From Betaproteobacteria bacterium (GTDB taxonomy: Bacteria > Pseudomonadota > Gammaproteobacteria > Burkholderiales > JACQAP01), in assembly GCA_016194905.1 (NCBI GenBank), contig JACQAP010000016.1:1-64000 (forward strand): a DNA stretch of 64,000 nt, given 5' to 3'. How positions within the stretch are numbered: the stretch's first letter is position 1; every line of letters starts with the position of its first letter. The translations under genes were made by a program, and so were the position numbers. Of the stretch, positions 8,017-17,654 are shown piece after piece. The notes beneath the pieces were generated by a model. That model ran no database searches. It was not told the origin of the DNA and saw nothing but the letters and a program-made list of their open reading frames with translations.

Positions 8017-8859
8017 TTGTCCGGATTTGTAATGACCGCGGTGTTGTTCGCGGCGCTGCTGCACGCATCGTGGAACGCCATCGTCAAATCGGGAAAGGAC
8101 AAATTTCTCGATACCGTCCTGGTCGCATGCGGCGCCGCTCTGATATCCGCTGTCACCCTGCCCTTCGTACCGCTACCGGCTGCGCAGAGCTGGCCTTATC
8201 TGATCGCTTCGGCGGTCATCCATCTCGCCTACTTCGCGCTGGTCGCGGCGGCTTACCGCACCGGCGACCTGAGTTACGTCTATCCGATCATGCGCGGCAC
8301 CGCGCCACCGCTCACCGCGCTGGCCGCGGGATTTTTTGTCGCGGAACGCCTCACGGCCGGCGGGTGGGGCGGCATTCTGCTGATCAGCGCCGGGATTCTG
8401 CTGCTTGCCGCCAACCAATGGCGGCGCGGCCACTTTCACCTTTCCCAGACCTTGTTTGCGCTCGGCAACGCGGCCGTGATCTGCGTTTACACGCTGGTCG
8501 ATGGTATCGGCACGCGCCTATCCGGAAATTCGCTCAGCTATGTAGGGTGGATGCTCGTGCTGGACGGCGTGATGCTTGCCACTTTCGTGTTCGCGCGTCA
8601 CGGCGAAGCGGCGATGCGTCAGATCCGGACGCGCTGGCATTTCGGAATCGGCGGAGGGGTTTGCACCTGGGCCTCCTATGCGATCGCGCTGTGGGCCATG
8701 ACGAAAGCGCCGGTTGCCCTGGTTGCCGCGTTGCGCGAGACGTCGGTGATCTTCGGCACCGTTCTCGCCGCCATGGTGCTGAAGGAGAAATTCAGCGGCG
8801 TGCGCTATGCCGCGGCTTTCCTGGTCTGCGCGGGAGCGGTGTCCCTGAAGACTTTCTGA
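8017..8859 (+). CDS. EamA/DMT family permease
   Basis: A 280-aa inner-membrane transporter with about ten hydrophobic helices arranged as two EamA repeats (first half with YPIMRGTAPPLTALAAG, second with LVAALRETSVIFGTVLAAMVLKEKF). Such proteins export metabolites such as amino acids or purines; the substrate is unknown. A TTG at 8017 is chosen because AGGAG ends five bases upstream. ATG at 8032 (MTAVLFAALLHASWNA) is the alternative and is 20 bases from that site. It converges on egtB, overlapping its end by 55 bp. Confidence 0.87.
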   Translation: MSGFVMTAVLFAALLHASWNAIVKSGKDKFLDTVLVACGAALISAVTLPFVPLPAAQSWPYLIASAVIHLAYFALVAAAYRTGDLSYVYPIMRGTAPPLTALAAGFFVAERLTAGGWGGILLISAGILLLAANQWRRGHFHLSQTLFALGNAAVICVYTLVDGIGTRLSGNSLSYVGWMLVLDGVMLATFVFARHGEAAMRQIRTRWHFGIGGGVCTWASYAIALWAMTKAPVALVAALRETSVIFGTVLAAMVLKEKFSGVRYAAAFLVCAGAVSLKTF

Positions 8860-10190
8860 GAGGCGGAACCGGATTTTTTCGTCGAAACGAGGCCACTATC
8901 TTTCGCCAGGCGGATGCCGGAGAGCTGCCAGCGTGCCGTCGCCGGGAAGAAATTACGATACGTTGCCCGGCTGTGGCCGCCGGGCGTCAAACAGGAACTG
9001 CCGCGCAGCACGTACTGGTTCACCATGAACTTGCCGTTGTATTCACCGACCGCTCCCTCAGGCCAGAGGTAGCCGGGATAGGGCGCATAACTCGTCTGCG
9101 TCCATTGCCATGCATCGCCGAACATCTGCTGCAGGCCTGCCGCATTCTTCGCGGGACGCGGGTGCAGCCGATCATGCCTGTGCGCATCGTCTGATGCTTT
9201 ATGCGCGCGCGCGGCGTGTTCCCATTCCGCTTCGCTCGGCAGACGCGCGTCCGCCCAGCGCGCGTAGGCATCCGCTTCGAAGTAGGAGATGTGCACGGCC
9301 GGTGCGGCGGAATCGAGCGCCCGCTTGCCGCCGAGGGTGAACTCGTCCCAGCGATCGTCCTCGCGCTCCCAGTAGATCGGATGCGTGATCCTGTTGGCCT
9401 GGACCCAGTCCCAGCCATCGGAGAGCCATAGACGCGGATCGCGGTAGCCGCCGTCCACCATGAAATCGAGGAATTCGCCGTTGGTCACCAGGCGCGACGC
9501 CAGGGAATAGGGATTCAGATACTGCCTGTGGCGCGGTGATTCGTTGTCGAAACAGAATCCGTCGCCGCCGTGCCCGATTGCGACCAGGCCGCCGTGGAAG
9601 GCAAGCCATTCGATCCCATTGGGGGCGGGCGTATCCTCTTCGCCCTGCTCGCGATAGGCCGGCTTCAACGGATTCAGCGACAGCAGATGCTTGACGTCGG
9701 TCAGGATCAGTTCCTGGTGTTGTTGCTCGTGATGCAAGCCCAGGTCGACCAGCGTGCAGAAAGCTTCATCATCGCCGAGGTGCGCAAAGAGCTTCTCCAT
9801 GCGCTCGTTCACTTCCTTGCGATAGAGCAATACCTCGTGCAGGGCGGGGCGCGTCAGCAATCCGCGTTGCGCGCGCGGATGCTTTTCTCCGACGCCGTTG
9901 TAGTAGGAATTGAACAGTACCTTGAACGCCGGCAGGAAAGGTGTGAAGGATTTCTCGTATTTTTCGAGGACGAAGGTCTCGAAGAACCACGTGGTGTGAG
10001 CGAGATGCCACTTGACCGGGCTCGCTTCCGGCATGGACTGTACGCAGCAGTCCTCTTCGGACAGCGGCCTGGCCAGATTGAAACTATGCGCGCGGATCCT
10101 GGCGTAGCGGCTGCGCAGGTTCTCGCAAGCGGCCGGTGCGCTACCGCGTCCGTTTGGGTCGATCGCGTGGGGTCCGCGTGGATCGTTCAC
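8805..10190 (-). CDS. egtB: Ergothioneine biosynthesis protein EgtB (sulfoxide synthase)
   Basis: Non-haem iron enzyme of 461 aa that joins hercynine to a thiol (cysteine or gamma-glutamylcysteine) to make a sulfoxide. The N-terminal DinB-like domain has KWHLAHTTWFFETFVL and the iron-binding HHEQQHQEL (HxxxHxE). The C-terminal formylglycine-generating-enzyme-like domain runs from IGHGG to the RGSSCLTPGGHSRATYRNFFP block. The GTG at 10190 is chosen: GGAGG lies six bases upstream and the egtD stop is just before it. The last about 30 residues are low-complexity and unlike the family. It acts after EgtD, with which it is co-transcribed. No egtC or egtE is visible. Confidence 0.93.
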   Translation of the reverse strand: MNDPRGPHAIDPNGRGSAPAACENLRSRYARIRAHSFNLARPLSEEDCCVQSMPEASPVKWHLAHTTWFFETFVLEKYEKSFTPFLPAFKVLFNSYYNGVGEKHPRAQRGLLTRPALHEVLLYRKEVNERMEKLFAHLGDDEAFCTLVDLGLHHEQQHQELILTDVKHLLSLNPLKPAYREQGEEDTPAPNGIEWLAFHGGLVAIGHGGDGFCFDNESPRHRQYLNPYSLASRLVTNGEFLDFMVDGGYRDPRLWLSDGWDWVQANRITHPIYWEREDDRWDEFTLGGKRALDSAAPAVHISYFEADAYARWADARLPSEAEWEHAARAHKASDDAHRHDRLHPRPAKNAAGLQQMFGDAWQWTQTSYAPYPGYLWPEGAVGEYNGKFMVNQYVLRGSSCLTPGGHSRATYRNFFPATARWQLSGIRLAKDSGLVSTKKSGSASQKVFRDTAPAQTRKAAA

Positions 10191-10203
10191 CGGTGCCTCC
10201 GCA

Positions 10204-11268
10204 TCACGCAGTGGCGTAAAACAACGCGAACCAGTTGCGTTGATCGGTCCATGCCGTGACTTTCCTGAAGCCGGTCCGACGCAACAGCGCACCGAATTCC
10301 TCGAGACTGTACTTGTAGCTGTTCTCGGTGTGAATGCGTTCGCCGGCCTCGAAGCGGCGCGAGCCGCCGGGCCACCGCACCTCGATCTCGAGCCGGGTTT
10401 CGACATGCATTTCCGCTCGCGACTGGGTCTGATTGAAAAATCCGCAGTGCCGCCAGTCGCGCACGTCGAAATCGGAGCCCAGCACCGAGTTCACGTTGTT
10501 GAGCGCGTTCAGGTTGAACGCGGCTGTCACGCCAAGCGCGTCGTCATAGGCAGCATCGAGGATCGCCTTTTCCTTGACCAGATCCACGCCGATCAGCAGG
10601 CCACCTTGTTGCTGGCATTGCCGCCGCAGATCGGACAGGAAGCCGGCCGCGTCCGCCGGCGTGAAATTGCCGATCGAGGAACCCGGATAGAAAAACAGGC
10701 GCCTGGCATCGGGAACGGAAGCCGGCAGCGAAAGCCCTTCGGACATATCCATGCCCAGGCCGGTCATGCCGATGTCGGGAAACTGGTGACGCAGGCGGAC
10801 CAGCGCAGTTTCCAGGTAGGCGGCGGAAATATCCACCGCAATATACTGTGCCGGCTTCAGGGCCTCGAACAGGCTGGCCGCCTTCTCGCAATTGCCTGCG
10901 CCGAGATCGATCAGATTGCGGCCGCTACCGACCACGCGCGCGATGTCATCGATATGGCGTGAGAAAATCGCAGCCTCCGAACGGGTGGGATAGTACTCGG
11001 GCAAATGCGTTATCGCAGTGAACAGTTGCGAGCCCAGCGAATCGTAGAAGTACTTGGAGGGTATCCAGGCTTGCGGCGCGTTCAGACCGGCGAGCAATTC
11101 TTCGCGGTTGTTCCACAGTCCGGCAATGACCTCGCGATTGCGGAATCGCAGCGCATCCGTTGTTCTGCGGGCGTGCTCCAGTCTTGGAGTCTCCCGCACT
11201 CGTTCGAAACTTCCAACGCCCGGATTCGCAATGGCGATCGCGGCTTCTGTTTCGTCCAGCTGCAGCAT
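10204..11268 (-). CDS. egtD: L-histidine N-alpha-methyltransferase EgtD
   Basis: SAM-dependent enzyme, 354 aa, which trimethylates histidine to hercynine, the first step of ergothioneine synthesis. Recognisable blocks are IPSKYFYDSLGSQLF, THLPEYYPTRSE, the SAM site IDLGAGNCEKA, FFYPGSSIGNF and the C-terminal ENSYKYSLEEF. It is the first gene of a two-gene minus-strand operon with egtB, whose GTG begins about 14 bases after the egtD stop. Ergothioneine protects against oxidative stress. Confidence 0.95.
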   Translation of the reverse strand: MLQLDETEAAIAIANPGVGSFERVRETPRLEHARRTTDALRFRNREVIAGLWNNREELLAGLNAPQAWIPSKYFYDSLGSQLFTAITHLPEYYPTRSEAAIFSRHIDDIARVVGSGRNLIDLGAGNCEKAASLFEALKPAQYIAVDISAAYLETALVRLRHQFPDIGMTGLGMDMSEGLSLPASVPDARRLFFYPGSSIGNFTPADAAGFLSDLRRQCQQQGGLLIGVDLVKEKAILDAAYDDALGVTAAFNLNALNNVNSVLGSDFDVRDWRHCGFFNQTQSRAEMHVETRLEIEVRWPGGSRRFEAGERIHTENSYKYSLEEFGALLRRTGFRKVTAWTDQRNWFALFYATA

Positions 11269-11659
11269 GTTGGAGACTCCTGTTATTAGGGGTTTTCGAG
11301 CCGTGGCAGGAACAACTATGTTAGCTCTTTCCCGCGCGACACGTCTCCCTGGAATGACATTGACCGAGACCCTGCAATCGGAACGCTGTCAAGCTCCGGT
11401 CACGGAAAATCCGGTTTTTTTCCGACGGCGCGTTGTGGTTGGAGGGACGTGCTGATTCAGTATCCGATGGGCGGTCCGTTCGCCCTGGTATTCCGACAGG
11501 TCGCCGGTCGCACGGTTCCTGATATTCATCGGGAGATTGAAGCATTTTTGCGGCCGGCCGCAATCGGCGCCGGTTTGTCGCAAAAGCCAGACATACCGGT
11601 TGTCCGGCGTGGTGTGACCAGATTACCGATCGGGGTGCAAGCGGAGAATACGTGAGCAG
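11269..11659. other. Intergenic region upstream of egtD
   Basis: About 390 bp between the egtD start and hairpins near the DUF58 gene end. No convincing coding frame, RNA gene or repeat is seen on either strand. It must hold the egtDB promoter, but no clear -35/-10 pair stands out. Confidence 0.5.
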
Positions 11660-11721
11660 GCGTAGTCGGCAACTACGCGTTTAGGCGTAGAAAGCCGTGA
11701 CGACCTTCACGTCGTCACGGC
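11660..11721. terminator. Two adjacent hairpins downstream of the DUF58 gene
   Basis: Hairpin one, 11660-11678, has a 7-bp stem GCGTAGT/ACTACGC with a 5-nt loop. Hairpin two, 11694-11721, has an 11-bp perfect stem GCCGTGACGAC/GTCGTCACGGC with a 6-nt loop and ends four bases before the DUF58 stop codon at 11726. Read on the minus strand hairpin two directly follows the seven-gene operon, so transcript end formation is likely. No long T run is present, so Rho-independent termination is uncertain. Confidence 0.55.
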
Positions 11722-11725
11722 ACTT

Positions 11726-13033
11726 CTACAGCCGGCCTCCGCGCTTGATATCCGTGTAGCGGTTCACCAGCGCCATCGGAAGCTGTTCGGGCTCCACGTC
11801 GACGCAGACTGCGCCGCCGCGTGCAAGCCGGCGGAAGGTCAGTTCGCGATTGCGCAGGTAGTCCGCCGTGGCGGCGTGGGTGAGTGCCCGCTCGAAGGTA
11901 TCAACGCGGCTGGTGAGTGCCCGCGAGAGGATGTTTTCCCGTAACGACGCAAACAGCACCAGATGGCGCGACTGCAGCAACCGCAATGCCGGCGCCAGCG
12001 TTTCGTCGTCTTCATCGCGCAGGTTGGACAGCATCACGACCAGCGCGCGCTTGCGGGTGCGCTGCATCAGTTCCACGGCGGCTTTGTGATAGTCGGTCGC
12101 GGCGAGCGTGGGATGCAGATCGTAAACGCAGTTGAGCATGAGATTGATGGTCGACCGCGACTTGCGCGGTGCCAGCCAGCGGGTTTCGCCCGACATGGTC
12201 AGCAGGCCGACCGCGTCGCCCTGGCGCAGGCTGACGTAGGCGAGCAACAGCGCCGCGTTGACGACGTAATCGAAATGCGACAGCGCGTCGTCGCGCGCAG
12301 CCATGCGCCGGCCGCAGTCGAGCATCAGCACCACCTGCTGGTCGCGTTCGTCCTGGTATTCGCGCGATATCAGGCGCGGCATGCGCGAACTTGCCTTCCA
12401 GTCGATCTGGCGCTGGACGTCGCCTTCCCGGTAGTCGCGCAACTGATGGAAGTCCAACCCCTCTCCGCGACGGCGGCGCTGCAGCATGCCGATCTGCGAG
12501 AGCCGGTTGTCGGTGGCAAGAATCGCGAAACGGGTGAGCACCGAGAAATTCGGATAAATGCGCACGGTCTGGGGTTCGCCGGTCCTGCGTTCAGACTGCC
12601 ACAGTCGCAAAGGCGAATGGATGCACACTTCGACGCGATCGAATTTCAGGTCTCCGCGCTGGATCGGACGCATGCGGTAGCGCAACTCCGCCCAGCCTCG
12701 CGCCGGCAGCATGATCGTCTGCGGCTGGCCTTCCACCTCGGTAGCGGCGGGTACATGATCGCATGCGGTCAAACGCAGCGGCGATCGGCCGCTGTTCGCA
12801 AACCGCAGCACCACTTCGTGCATGACGCCGAGCGGCAGCGAGCCGGGTACCGTGCGGCGCGCCGGCGGGGTTGGGAGTCGCAGCGCCAGCGCGGCGTCGA
12901 AAATGGAGAGCAGCACCGTCAGCGCCAGCGCGGCGAGCCATGCCGGAATCGCGGCCGGCCAGATCGAAGCGCCGATGCCGGCAACCGCCAGGACGCCGGC
13001 AAGTCCGATGAAGGGTCGGCCGGGAATCAGCAC
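11726..13033 (-). CDS. DUF58 domain protein of the MoxR operon
   Basis: A 435-aa protein with two N-terminal membrane helices (residues 1-45), a beta-rich middle and the DUF58 signature DVQRQIDWKASSRM, followed by a VWA-like core (QVVLMLDCGRRM). DUF58 proteins are partners of MoxR AAA ATPases and are thought to present substrates for metal or cofactor insertion or for complex assembly. It is the last gene of the minus-strand operon, five bases after the moxR stop. Confidence 0.9.
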   Translation of the reverse strand: MLIPGRPFIGLAGVLAVAGIGASIWPAAIPAWLAALALTVLLSIFDAALALRLPTPPARRTVPGSLPLGVMHEVVLRFANSGRSPLRLTACDHVPAATEVEGQPQTIMLPARGWAELRYRMRPIQRGDLKFDRVEVCIHSPLRLWQSERRTGEPQTVRIYPNFSVLTRFAILATDNRLSQIGMLQRRRRGEGLDFHQLRDYREGDVQRQIDWKASSRMPRLISREYQDERDQQVVLMLDCGRRMAARDDALSHFDYVVNAALLLAYVSLRQGDAVGLLTMSGETRWLAPRKSRSTINLMLNCVYDLHPTLAATDYHKAAVELMQRTRKRALVVMLSNLRDEDDETLAPALRLLQSRHLVLFASLRENILSRALTSRVDTFERALTHAATADYLRNRELTFRRLARGGAVCVDVEPEQLPMALVNRYTDIKRGGRL

Positions 13034-13038
13034 GTTTC

Positions 13039-14019
13039 CTATACCCTAGGTGCCGGCACTTTTTCCAGCAATCCCTTGAGTAGCGTATCGCTGGAATGGC
13101 CCTCGATCTCAATTTCCGGTGTCGGCGTGACGCGATGCCTCAGCGCAGCGAGTGCCATGCGCTTGACGTCGTCCGGAGTGGCAAAATCGCGTCCGCTGAT
13201 GAGCGCCGCCGCGCGCGCCGCCCGTATCAGCGCGATGCCGCCGCGCGGCCCCGCCCCAGACGCCACGCCGTTCCAGGTTCGTGTGGTGCGCACAATGCGC
13301 ACCGCGTAGTCCAATACCTGGTTGTCTACGCGCACCGCGGCCGCTACGCGCTGCAGTGTCACCACGGATTCGGGCTGAATCAGCGATGCCACCGACTCCA
13401 CGTTGAGCTTCTCGCCGACCTGGTTGCCGGCGACCTGTTTCACCATGGCAACCTCTTCGCTCTCCGGCGGATAGTCGATTCGCACCTTGAGCAGAAAGCG
13501 GTCGAGCTGCGCTTCAGGTAATGCGTACGTGCCTTCCTGTTCGATCGGATTCTGCGTGGCGAGCACCATGAATGGAGGCTCGAGCAGATGCGGTGTGCCC
13601 TCGATGGTGACCTGGCCCTCTTGCATCACTTCGAGCAGCGCCGCCTGAGTCTTGGCCGGCGCGCGGTTGATTTCGTCGGCCAGCAGCAGATGGGTGAATA
13701 CGGGACCCCGTCGCGTGGTGAACTCTCCGCTGCGCGGGTCGTACAGCGTATGGCCGGTGACGTCGGCGGGCATCAGGTCGGGAGTGAACTGGATGCGGGC
13801 GAAGCGGCCGCCGAAAGTGCGGGCGAGCGCACGCACCAGCAGTGTCTTCCCGAGGCCAGGCACACCTTCGATCAGAACATGGCCGCCGGCGAAGAGTGCG
13901 GCCAGCACCTGATCCACCACGTCGGTCTGGCCGACCACCGCCCGGCCGATCTGCACGCGCATTGCCGCGGCGGCTTCGGTGGCGTGCTTGAGTGTGTCCT
14001 CGGATAGTGTTGTCGTCAT
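13039..14019 (-). CDS. MoxR-family AAA+ ATPase
   Basis: Cytoplasmic AAA+ chaperone-like ATPase, 326 aa. Walker A is EGVPGLGKT (about 51-59), Walker B LLADEINR, sensor region VLATQNPIEQEGTYALPEAQLDRF. Its ATG overlaps the DUF4350 stop by four bases (ATGA), and DUF58 follows, so translation is coupled. Role by family: ATP-driven assembly or activation of a partner complex through the VWA/DUF58 protein. Confidence 0.93.
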   Translation of the reverse strand: MTTTLSEDTLKHATEAAAAMRVQIGRAVVGQTDVVDQVLAALFAGGHVLIEGVPGLGKTLLVRALARTFGGRFARIQFTPDLMPADVTGHTLYDPRSGEFTTRRGPVFTHLLLADEINRAPAKTQAALLEVMQEGQVTIEGTPHLLEPPFMVLATQNPIEQEGTYALPEAQLDRFLLKVRIDYPPESEEVAMVKQVAGNQVGEKLNVESVASLIQPESVVTLQRVAAAVRVDNQVLDYAVRIVRTTRTWNGVASGAGPRGGIALIRAARAAALISGRDFATPDDVKRMALAALRHRVTPTPEIEIEGHSSDTLLKGLLEKVPAPRV

Positions 14020-15209
14020 CGCATCCCCTTTGTATTTTTCGCTGCTGGCCGTCTAAGGGCGAGTCTCTCGTGCACGGTCTGATAAAGCCTGATGGTATGC
14101 AGGAATTCGATCATGCGCGTCGGCGCCTTCTGCGAAAACAGCATGCGCGACTGCTCGGCATCGAGGCCGATCAGTTCCGCCAGGCGCGCCTCCCGTTCGG
14201 CCTCATGTTCGGTCCCGGGGGCGGCGATCAGGTCGGGATGGACCCGGGCGATGCGCCGCAGACACGCTTCGCGTGCCGCATCGACGAGCAGTTGCGAGCC
14301 GCCATGAGCCCACAGGAAACGGCCGCTCGCGCGCAAATGGTCAAGCAGCCGCCGCCGTGCGCGCACCGGATCCGGAGCAATCGGACCCAGGCGCGGCGCT
14401 GCGCTCCACAACCAGAGCAACAGGAACAGCAAAACGCCCGCGACGGCGGACCAGGCGTTGGTGCGCAGCCAGCCGAGCAGCGACAGTTTTTTCGGATCGG
14501 AAAAGAAAAGCACAGCCGGCGCGCCTTGATCGACCTGCACAATGCGCCACAGGAACTCCGCGTGGTCGTGCGTGCCGATCAATTGATTCGAGAATGCGTC
14601 GAGCTCGTTGAGTACAAGCACATTGCCGCGGCCGTGTTGCAGCAGCAGTACGGCGGTTGCCTCGCGGCCGCCGAAGCGCGCCAGCGCGCCATTCGCCTGA
14701 AGATCGAAATTCCGCTTCATCAGCACGTTGACCGGCGCGAGTTCGGGCGGCAATGCGATTTCGACGAGTTCACGGCCGGTGTCATCACCATCATCGTGTT
14801 TCCGGTTTTCTGTCTCCTTCGCCGCCTTGCGTCGTACGCCCAGCGCATCGAGCAGAGGATCCGGCTGATACGCCGGCTCGGCTTCAACAATCAGGCGTCC
14901 GCCCTTGCTCACCCAGTTCAGAAGGCTGCGTCGCGATTGCGCACTGAGTGACTGCCGGCCCTTTGGCAGCACCAGCGTCGCCGACTGCGGCAAGCTGTCC
15001 AGTTCGGGCAACGAGCGCACCGCCGTGGCATTCATTCCCATTCGTTGCAGCAGACGCTCCGCGGCGAGCCACGGGTCGCGACGAGCTTTGCCCTGAAAAC
15101 CGACCAGTTCGCTTTCCGTGCGGCGCTCGAAGTTGGAAATGAACCAGGCCGCTGCTGCGGCCAAGCAGGCGAGCAGAAGTCCGATGAGAAGGTTCCGGCG
15201 CATGCTCAC
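14016..15209 (-). CDS. DUF4350 domain membrane protein
   Basis: A 397-aa protein with an N-terminal membrane anchor (NLLIGLLLACLAAAAAWFI), a DUF4350 region (about 40-240, for example LNWVSKGGRLIVEAEPAY) predicted to lie outside the membrane, a second helix near 275-295 (AVAGVLLFLLLWLW) and a charged C-terminal domain. The GTG at 15209 is chosen because it overlaps the DUF4129 stop as GTGA; the ATG two codons later is possible. Function unknown; a constant member of MoxR operons. Confidence 0.85.
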   Translation of the reverse strand: MSMRRNLLIGLLLACLAAAAAWFISNFERRTESELVGFQGKARRDPWLAAERLLQRMGMNATAVRSLPELDSLPQSATLVLPKGRQSLSAQSRRSLLNWVSKGGRLIVEAEPAYQPDPLLDALGVRRKAAKETENRKHDDGDDTGRELVEIALPPELAPVNVLMKRNFDLQANGALARFGGREATAVLLLQHGRGNVLVLNELDAFSNQLIGTHDHAEFLWRIVQVDQGAPAVLFFSDPKKLSLLGWLRTNAWSAVAGVLLFLLLWLWSAAPRLGPIAPDPVRARRRLLDHLRASGRFLWAHGGSQLLVDAAREACLRRIARVHPDLIAAPGTEHEAEREARLAELIGLDAEQSRMLFSQKAPTRMIEFLHTIRLYQTVHERLALRRPAAKNTKGMR

Positions 15210-16675
15210 GAAGGCACCTTTGGCGAAAAATGCGGCCGCCACTCATCGCACAACCTCCGGATGCTGGCCGCATCGGTTTCGCGCGCGGCATAGGCCGTTG
15301 CCTGCCATGCCCCGACCAGCCTGACGAAATAATCGGCGCTCGCCGGCAGGGTCTGCCTGACAGCACGCGCGCAATCTCCCTCGGTGTCGCCGACACCAAG
15401 CTGCAATTGGTGACGATGCACCAGCGCCGACAATGCGCCGCGATATAGCAGCGACAGCGCTTCGCGCAAATGCCCTTTGCGCGACAGTTCCGCCGCCGCG
15501 GCGGCGACGTCGTCGGGCAACGATTCGGGTGCCAAATCGAATCCGAACAGCGTGTCGGGAGGGCGGTACCGCGCACCATCGCGCAACTGCGGCTCGGGAA
15601 TGAATCTACGCAGGTAGTACAGTGCGGCCACAAGCAGCACAGCCGCCGCGATCCAGAGAACAAATGCGGTAATTTCGCCGAACAGCGAGCTCAGATATCG
15701 CCAGATGGCGGGCACGCTTTTCCTTGTGTCCGACCTGGACTCGCCGATGTAACGCCAGCGCGTGACGTCCTTGACCTGGGAGAATTCCGGGCTTTTGAGC
15801 ACGACCCGGATCTCGTCTTGCGCGGTTTTTTGGGCAGCGTCGGCGGCGAATGCCGACGGTGGATCGGCCAGCACCCAGCTCATGGCCACAGCCGCAATCA
15901 GCACAACTGACACCGTGTTCGCCGAGGTGCGCAGGCGCTCCTCGAGCCGGCGCAGTGCCAGTTCTATGTCCCAGCCTTCCAGAATGGCGCGGCGATTGAG
16001 GTAGAGTGCGAAGCCGGCGGTGACGTAAAACGGCTCGATCAGCGATACCGCGGCCAGATAGAAAACAATCTCCTTCAATCCCCAGTTGGCCAGTTGTGCC
16101 CAGACTGGGCGATCGGATTCATCGTCTTCCGGGCCGAGATCGCCGGCGGAAGGTTCCAGCATTCTGACCAGGCCCGCCAGGCCGAACATCGCGACCCATT
16201 CGAAATGGGCGCAGACCACGGTGAGCCAGACGCCGACGTTGCGCATCCGGCTGCCAAGCGCGGCATGGCGCCGACGCGAATCGGCGCCGCGCTGGTTCTC
16301 GAGCTGTGCCACCGGCAGCGCGAAAGATCTGGCGAGGTTCAAGCGCGACAGCGTCAATGCCGTGATGATTCCGGGAGGCAGCCATTCGCGCATTGCGCGA
16401 ATGGTGGCCAGCGCGCCTTGCGGCTCGCCGAATACCGCGCGACTCACTGTGTGCAGTATCGCCCTGTCGAATGCCGGTTTCAGCCACCAGAGCACGAGCA
16501 CGGCGTGAAACCTGTTGGAGAAAACCAGCAGGCACAGCGCGGCAACCGGCAGGTAGACGGAGAACCATACGGCCCATATCGGCCGCCACCATTCGCGAGC
16601 CATCTGGAAGCCGAGGTCGAGCGCTTCCCAGCCGACGCGCGGCCGCAGCACCACCGCCAGACGATCAGGCTGCAC
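15206..16675 (-). CDS. DUF4129 domain multi-pass membrane protein
   Basis: A 489-aa protein with several N-terminal membrane helices, a helix near 350-375 (ITAFVLWIAAAVLLVAALYY) and a C-terminal cytoplasmic DUF4129 domain (KGHLREALSLLYRGALSALV, then GVGDTEGDCARAV). The GTG at 16675 (VQPDRLAVVLRPR) is chosen: the frame is open upstream but there lies inside the SpoIIM-like gene. This gives an 11-bp overlap with that gene. Function unknown beyond association with MoxR systems. Confidence 0.82.
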   Translation of the reverse strand: MQPDRLAVVLRPRVGWEALDLGFQMAREWWRPIWAVWFSVYLPVAALCLLVFSNRFHAVLVLWWLKPAFDRAILHTVSRAVFGEPQGALATIRAMREWLPPGIITALTLSRLNLARSFALPVAQLENQRGADSRRRHAALGSRMRNVGVWLTVVCAHFEWVAMFGLAGLVRMLEPSAGDLGPEDDESDRPVWAQLANWGLKEIVFYLAAVSLIEPFYVTAGFALYLNRRAILEGWDIELALRRLEERLRTSANTVSVVLIAAVAMSWVLADPPSAFAADAAQKTAQDEIRVVLKSPEFSQVKDVTRWRYIGESRSDTRKSVPAIWRYLSSLFGEITAFVLWIAAAVLLVAALYYLRRFIPEPQLRDGARYRPPDTLFGFDLAPESLPDDVAAAAAELSRKGHLREALSLLYRGALSALVHRHQLQLGVGDTEGDCARAVRQTLPASADYFVRLVGAWQATAYAARETDAASIRRLCDEWRPHFSPKVPS

Positions 16676-17654
16676 TTCGGCGTCCTGCGAACAAAAAGTA
16701 AGCGATGACGAATGCCCACATGACGGCGCCGACTGCGTATTTGGTGGAAGCGGGGAAAGTCGCCAGCGGCGACCAGAAGCCTTCGATGAACGCGGCAATC
16801 ACGAACATGAGGGCGGCTCCATACATCAGCCTGACCGCGGGTTTGGCCGACTCCATCAGTGCCGCTTGGCGCGAACGGGCCCCGGGCGCGATGATCGAAA
16901 CACCCAGTTTCAGGCCCGCCGCGCCGGAAAGCATGATCGCGGTAAGTTCCATCGCGCTGTGGCCCGACACGAAAGACCAGAATGGTTCGCTGAATCCCGC
17001 GCCGCTGAAATGTCCGGCGATAGCGCCGATTTGCGCACCGTTGTACAGAAGATAGTAAACGCTGCCGATACCGAGCAGCACGCCGGTGGCAAAAGTCTGA
17101 AATCCGATCTTGACGTTGTTCCAGATGTAGTACGCGAACATCATCAGGTTGTCGTCGGACTGGCGCATGCCCAGGCGCGGATTGGCCGGATCGTACATTT
17201 CCTGAAAGCGGGCCAGCCCTGCGGGCTCGACGAAGTAATGAATGAAGTCCGGAAAGGTCGGCAGTACCAATAGCAGCACGAGCAGGGGGCCAGCAAATAG
17301 CGCGGCGGCGGCGGCGACGAGCCGCCATTCGGCACGCACCAGGCGCGGGAAACCGGCCGCAAGAAAATTCAGCGGCGGCGCCGACCGTGCGCCGCGCGCG
17401 CCGTAGAGAAGATGATGACCGCGCAATGCAATCCGGTTCAACCGATCGATGAGATCCGGACTGTATTGACGTTCGCGCGCGAGCGCCAGCAACTGGCAGA
17501 TGTGCCGGTAGGTGCGCGGTATTTCCTGATCGGGCAGCGAGTCGGCTGGTGCTGAATTCTGCTTGCCGCCGCGCTGCTTGCCGCTGCGGTCGAGCCATTG
17601 CTCGAAGCGCTGCCACTCCGATTTATGGCGTTGTTCGAAGACGATCTGCTTCAT
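16665..17654 (-). CDS. Stage II sporulation protein M-like membrane protein
   Basis: A 329-aa multi-pass membrane protein of the SpoIIM family: NNVKIGFQTFATGVLLGIGSVYYLLYNG, WSFVSGHSAMELTAIMLSGAAGLKLG and FIEGFWSP. The ATG at 17654 overlaps the RDD stop (ATGA), which fixes the start; the open frame further upstream is a shadow of the RDD gene. In non-sporulating bacteria SpoIIM-like proteins occur in MoxR operons, as here, with no known role in sporulation. Confidence 0.88.
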   Translation of the reverse strand: MKQIVFEQRHKSEWQRFEQWLDRSGKQRGGKQNSAPADSLPDQEIPRTYRHICQLLALARERQYSPDLIDRLNRIALRGHHLLYGARGARSAPPLNFLAAGFPRLVRAEWRLVAAAAALFAGPLLVLLLVLPTFPDFIHYFVEPAGLARFQEMYDPANPRLGMRQSDDNLMMFAYYIWNNVKIGFQTFATGVLLGIGSVYYLLYNGAQIGAIAGHFSGAGFSEPFWSFVSGHSAMELTAIMLSGAAGLKLGVSIIAPGARSRQAALMESAKPAVRLMYGAALMFVIAAFIEGFWSPLATFPASTKYAVGAVMWAFVIAYFLFAGRRSAA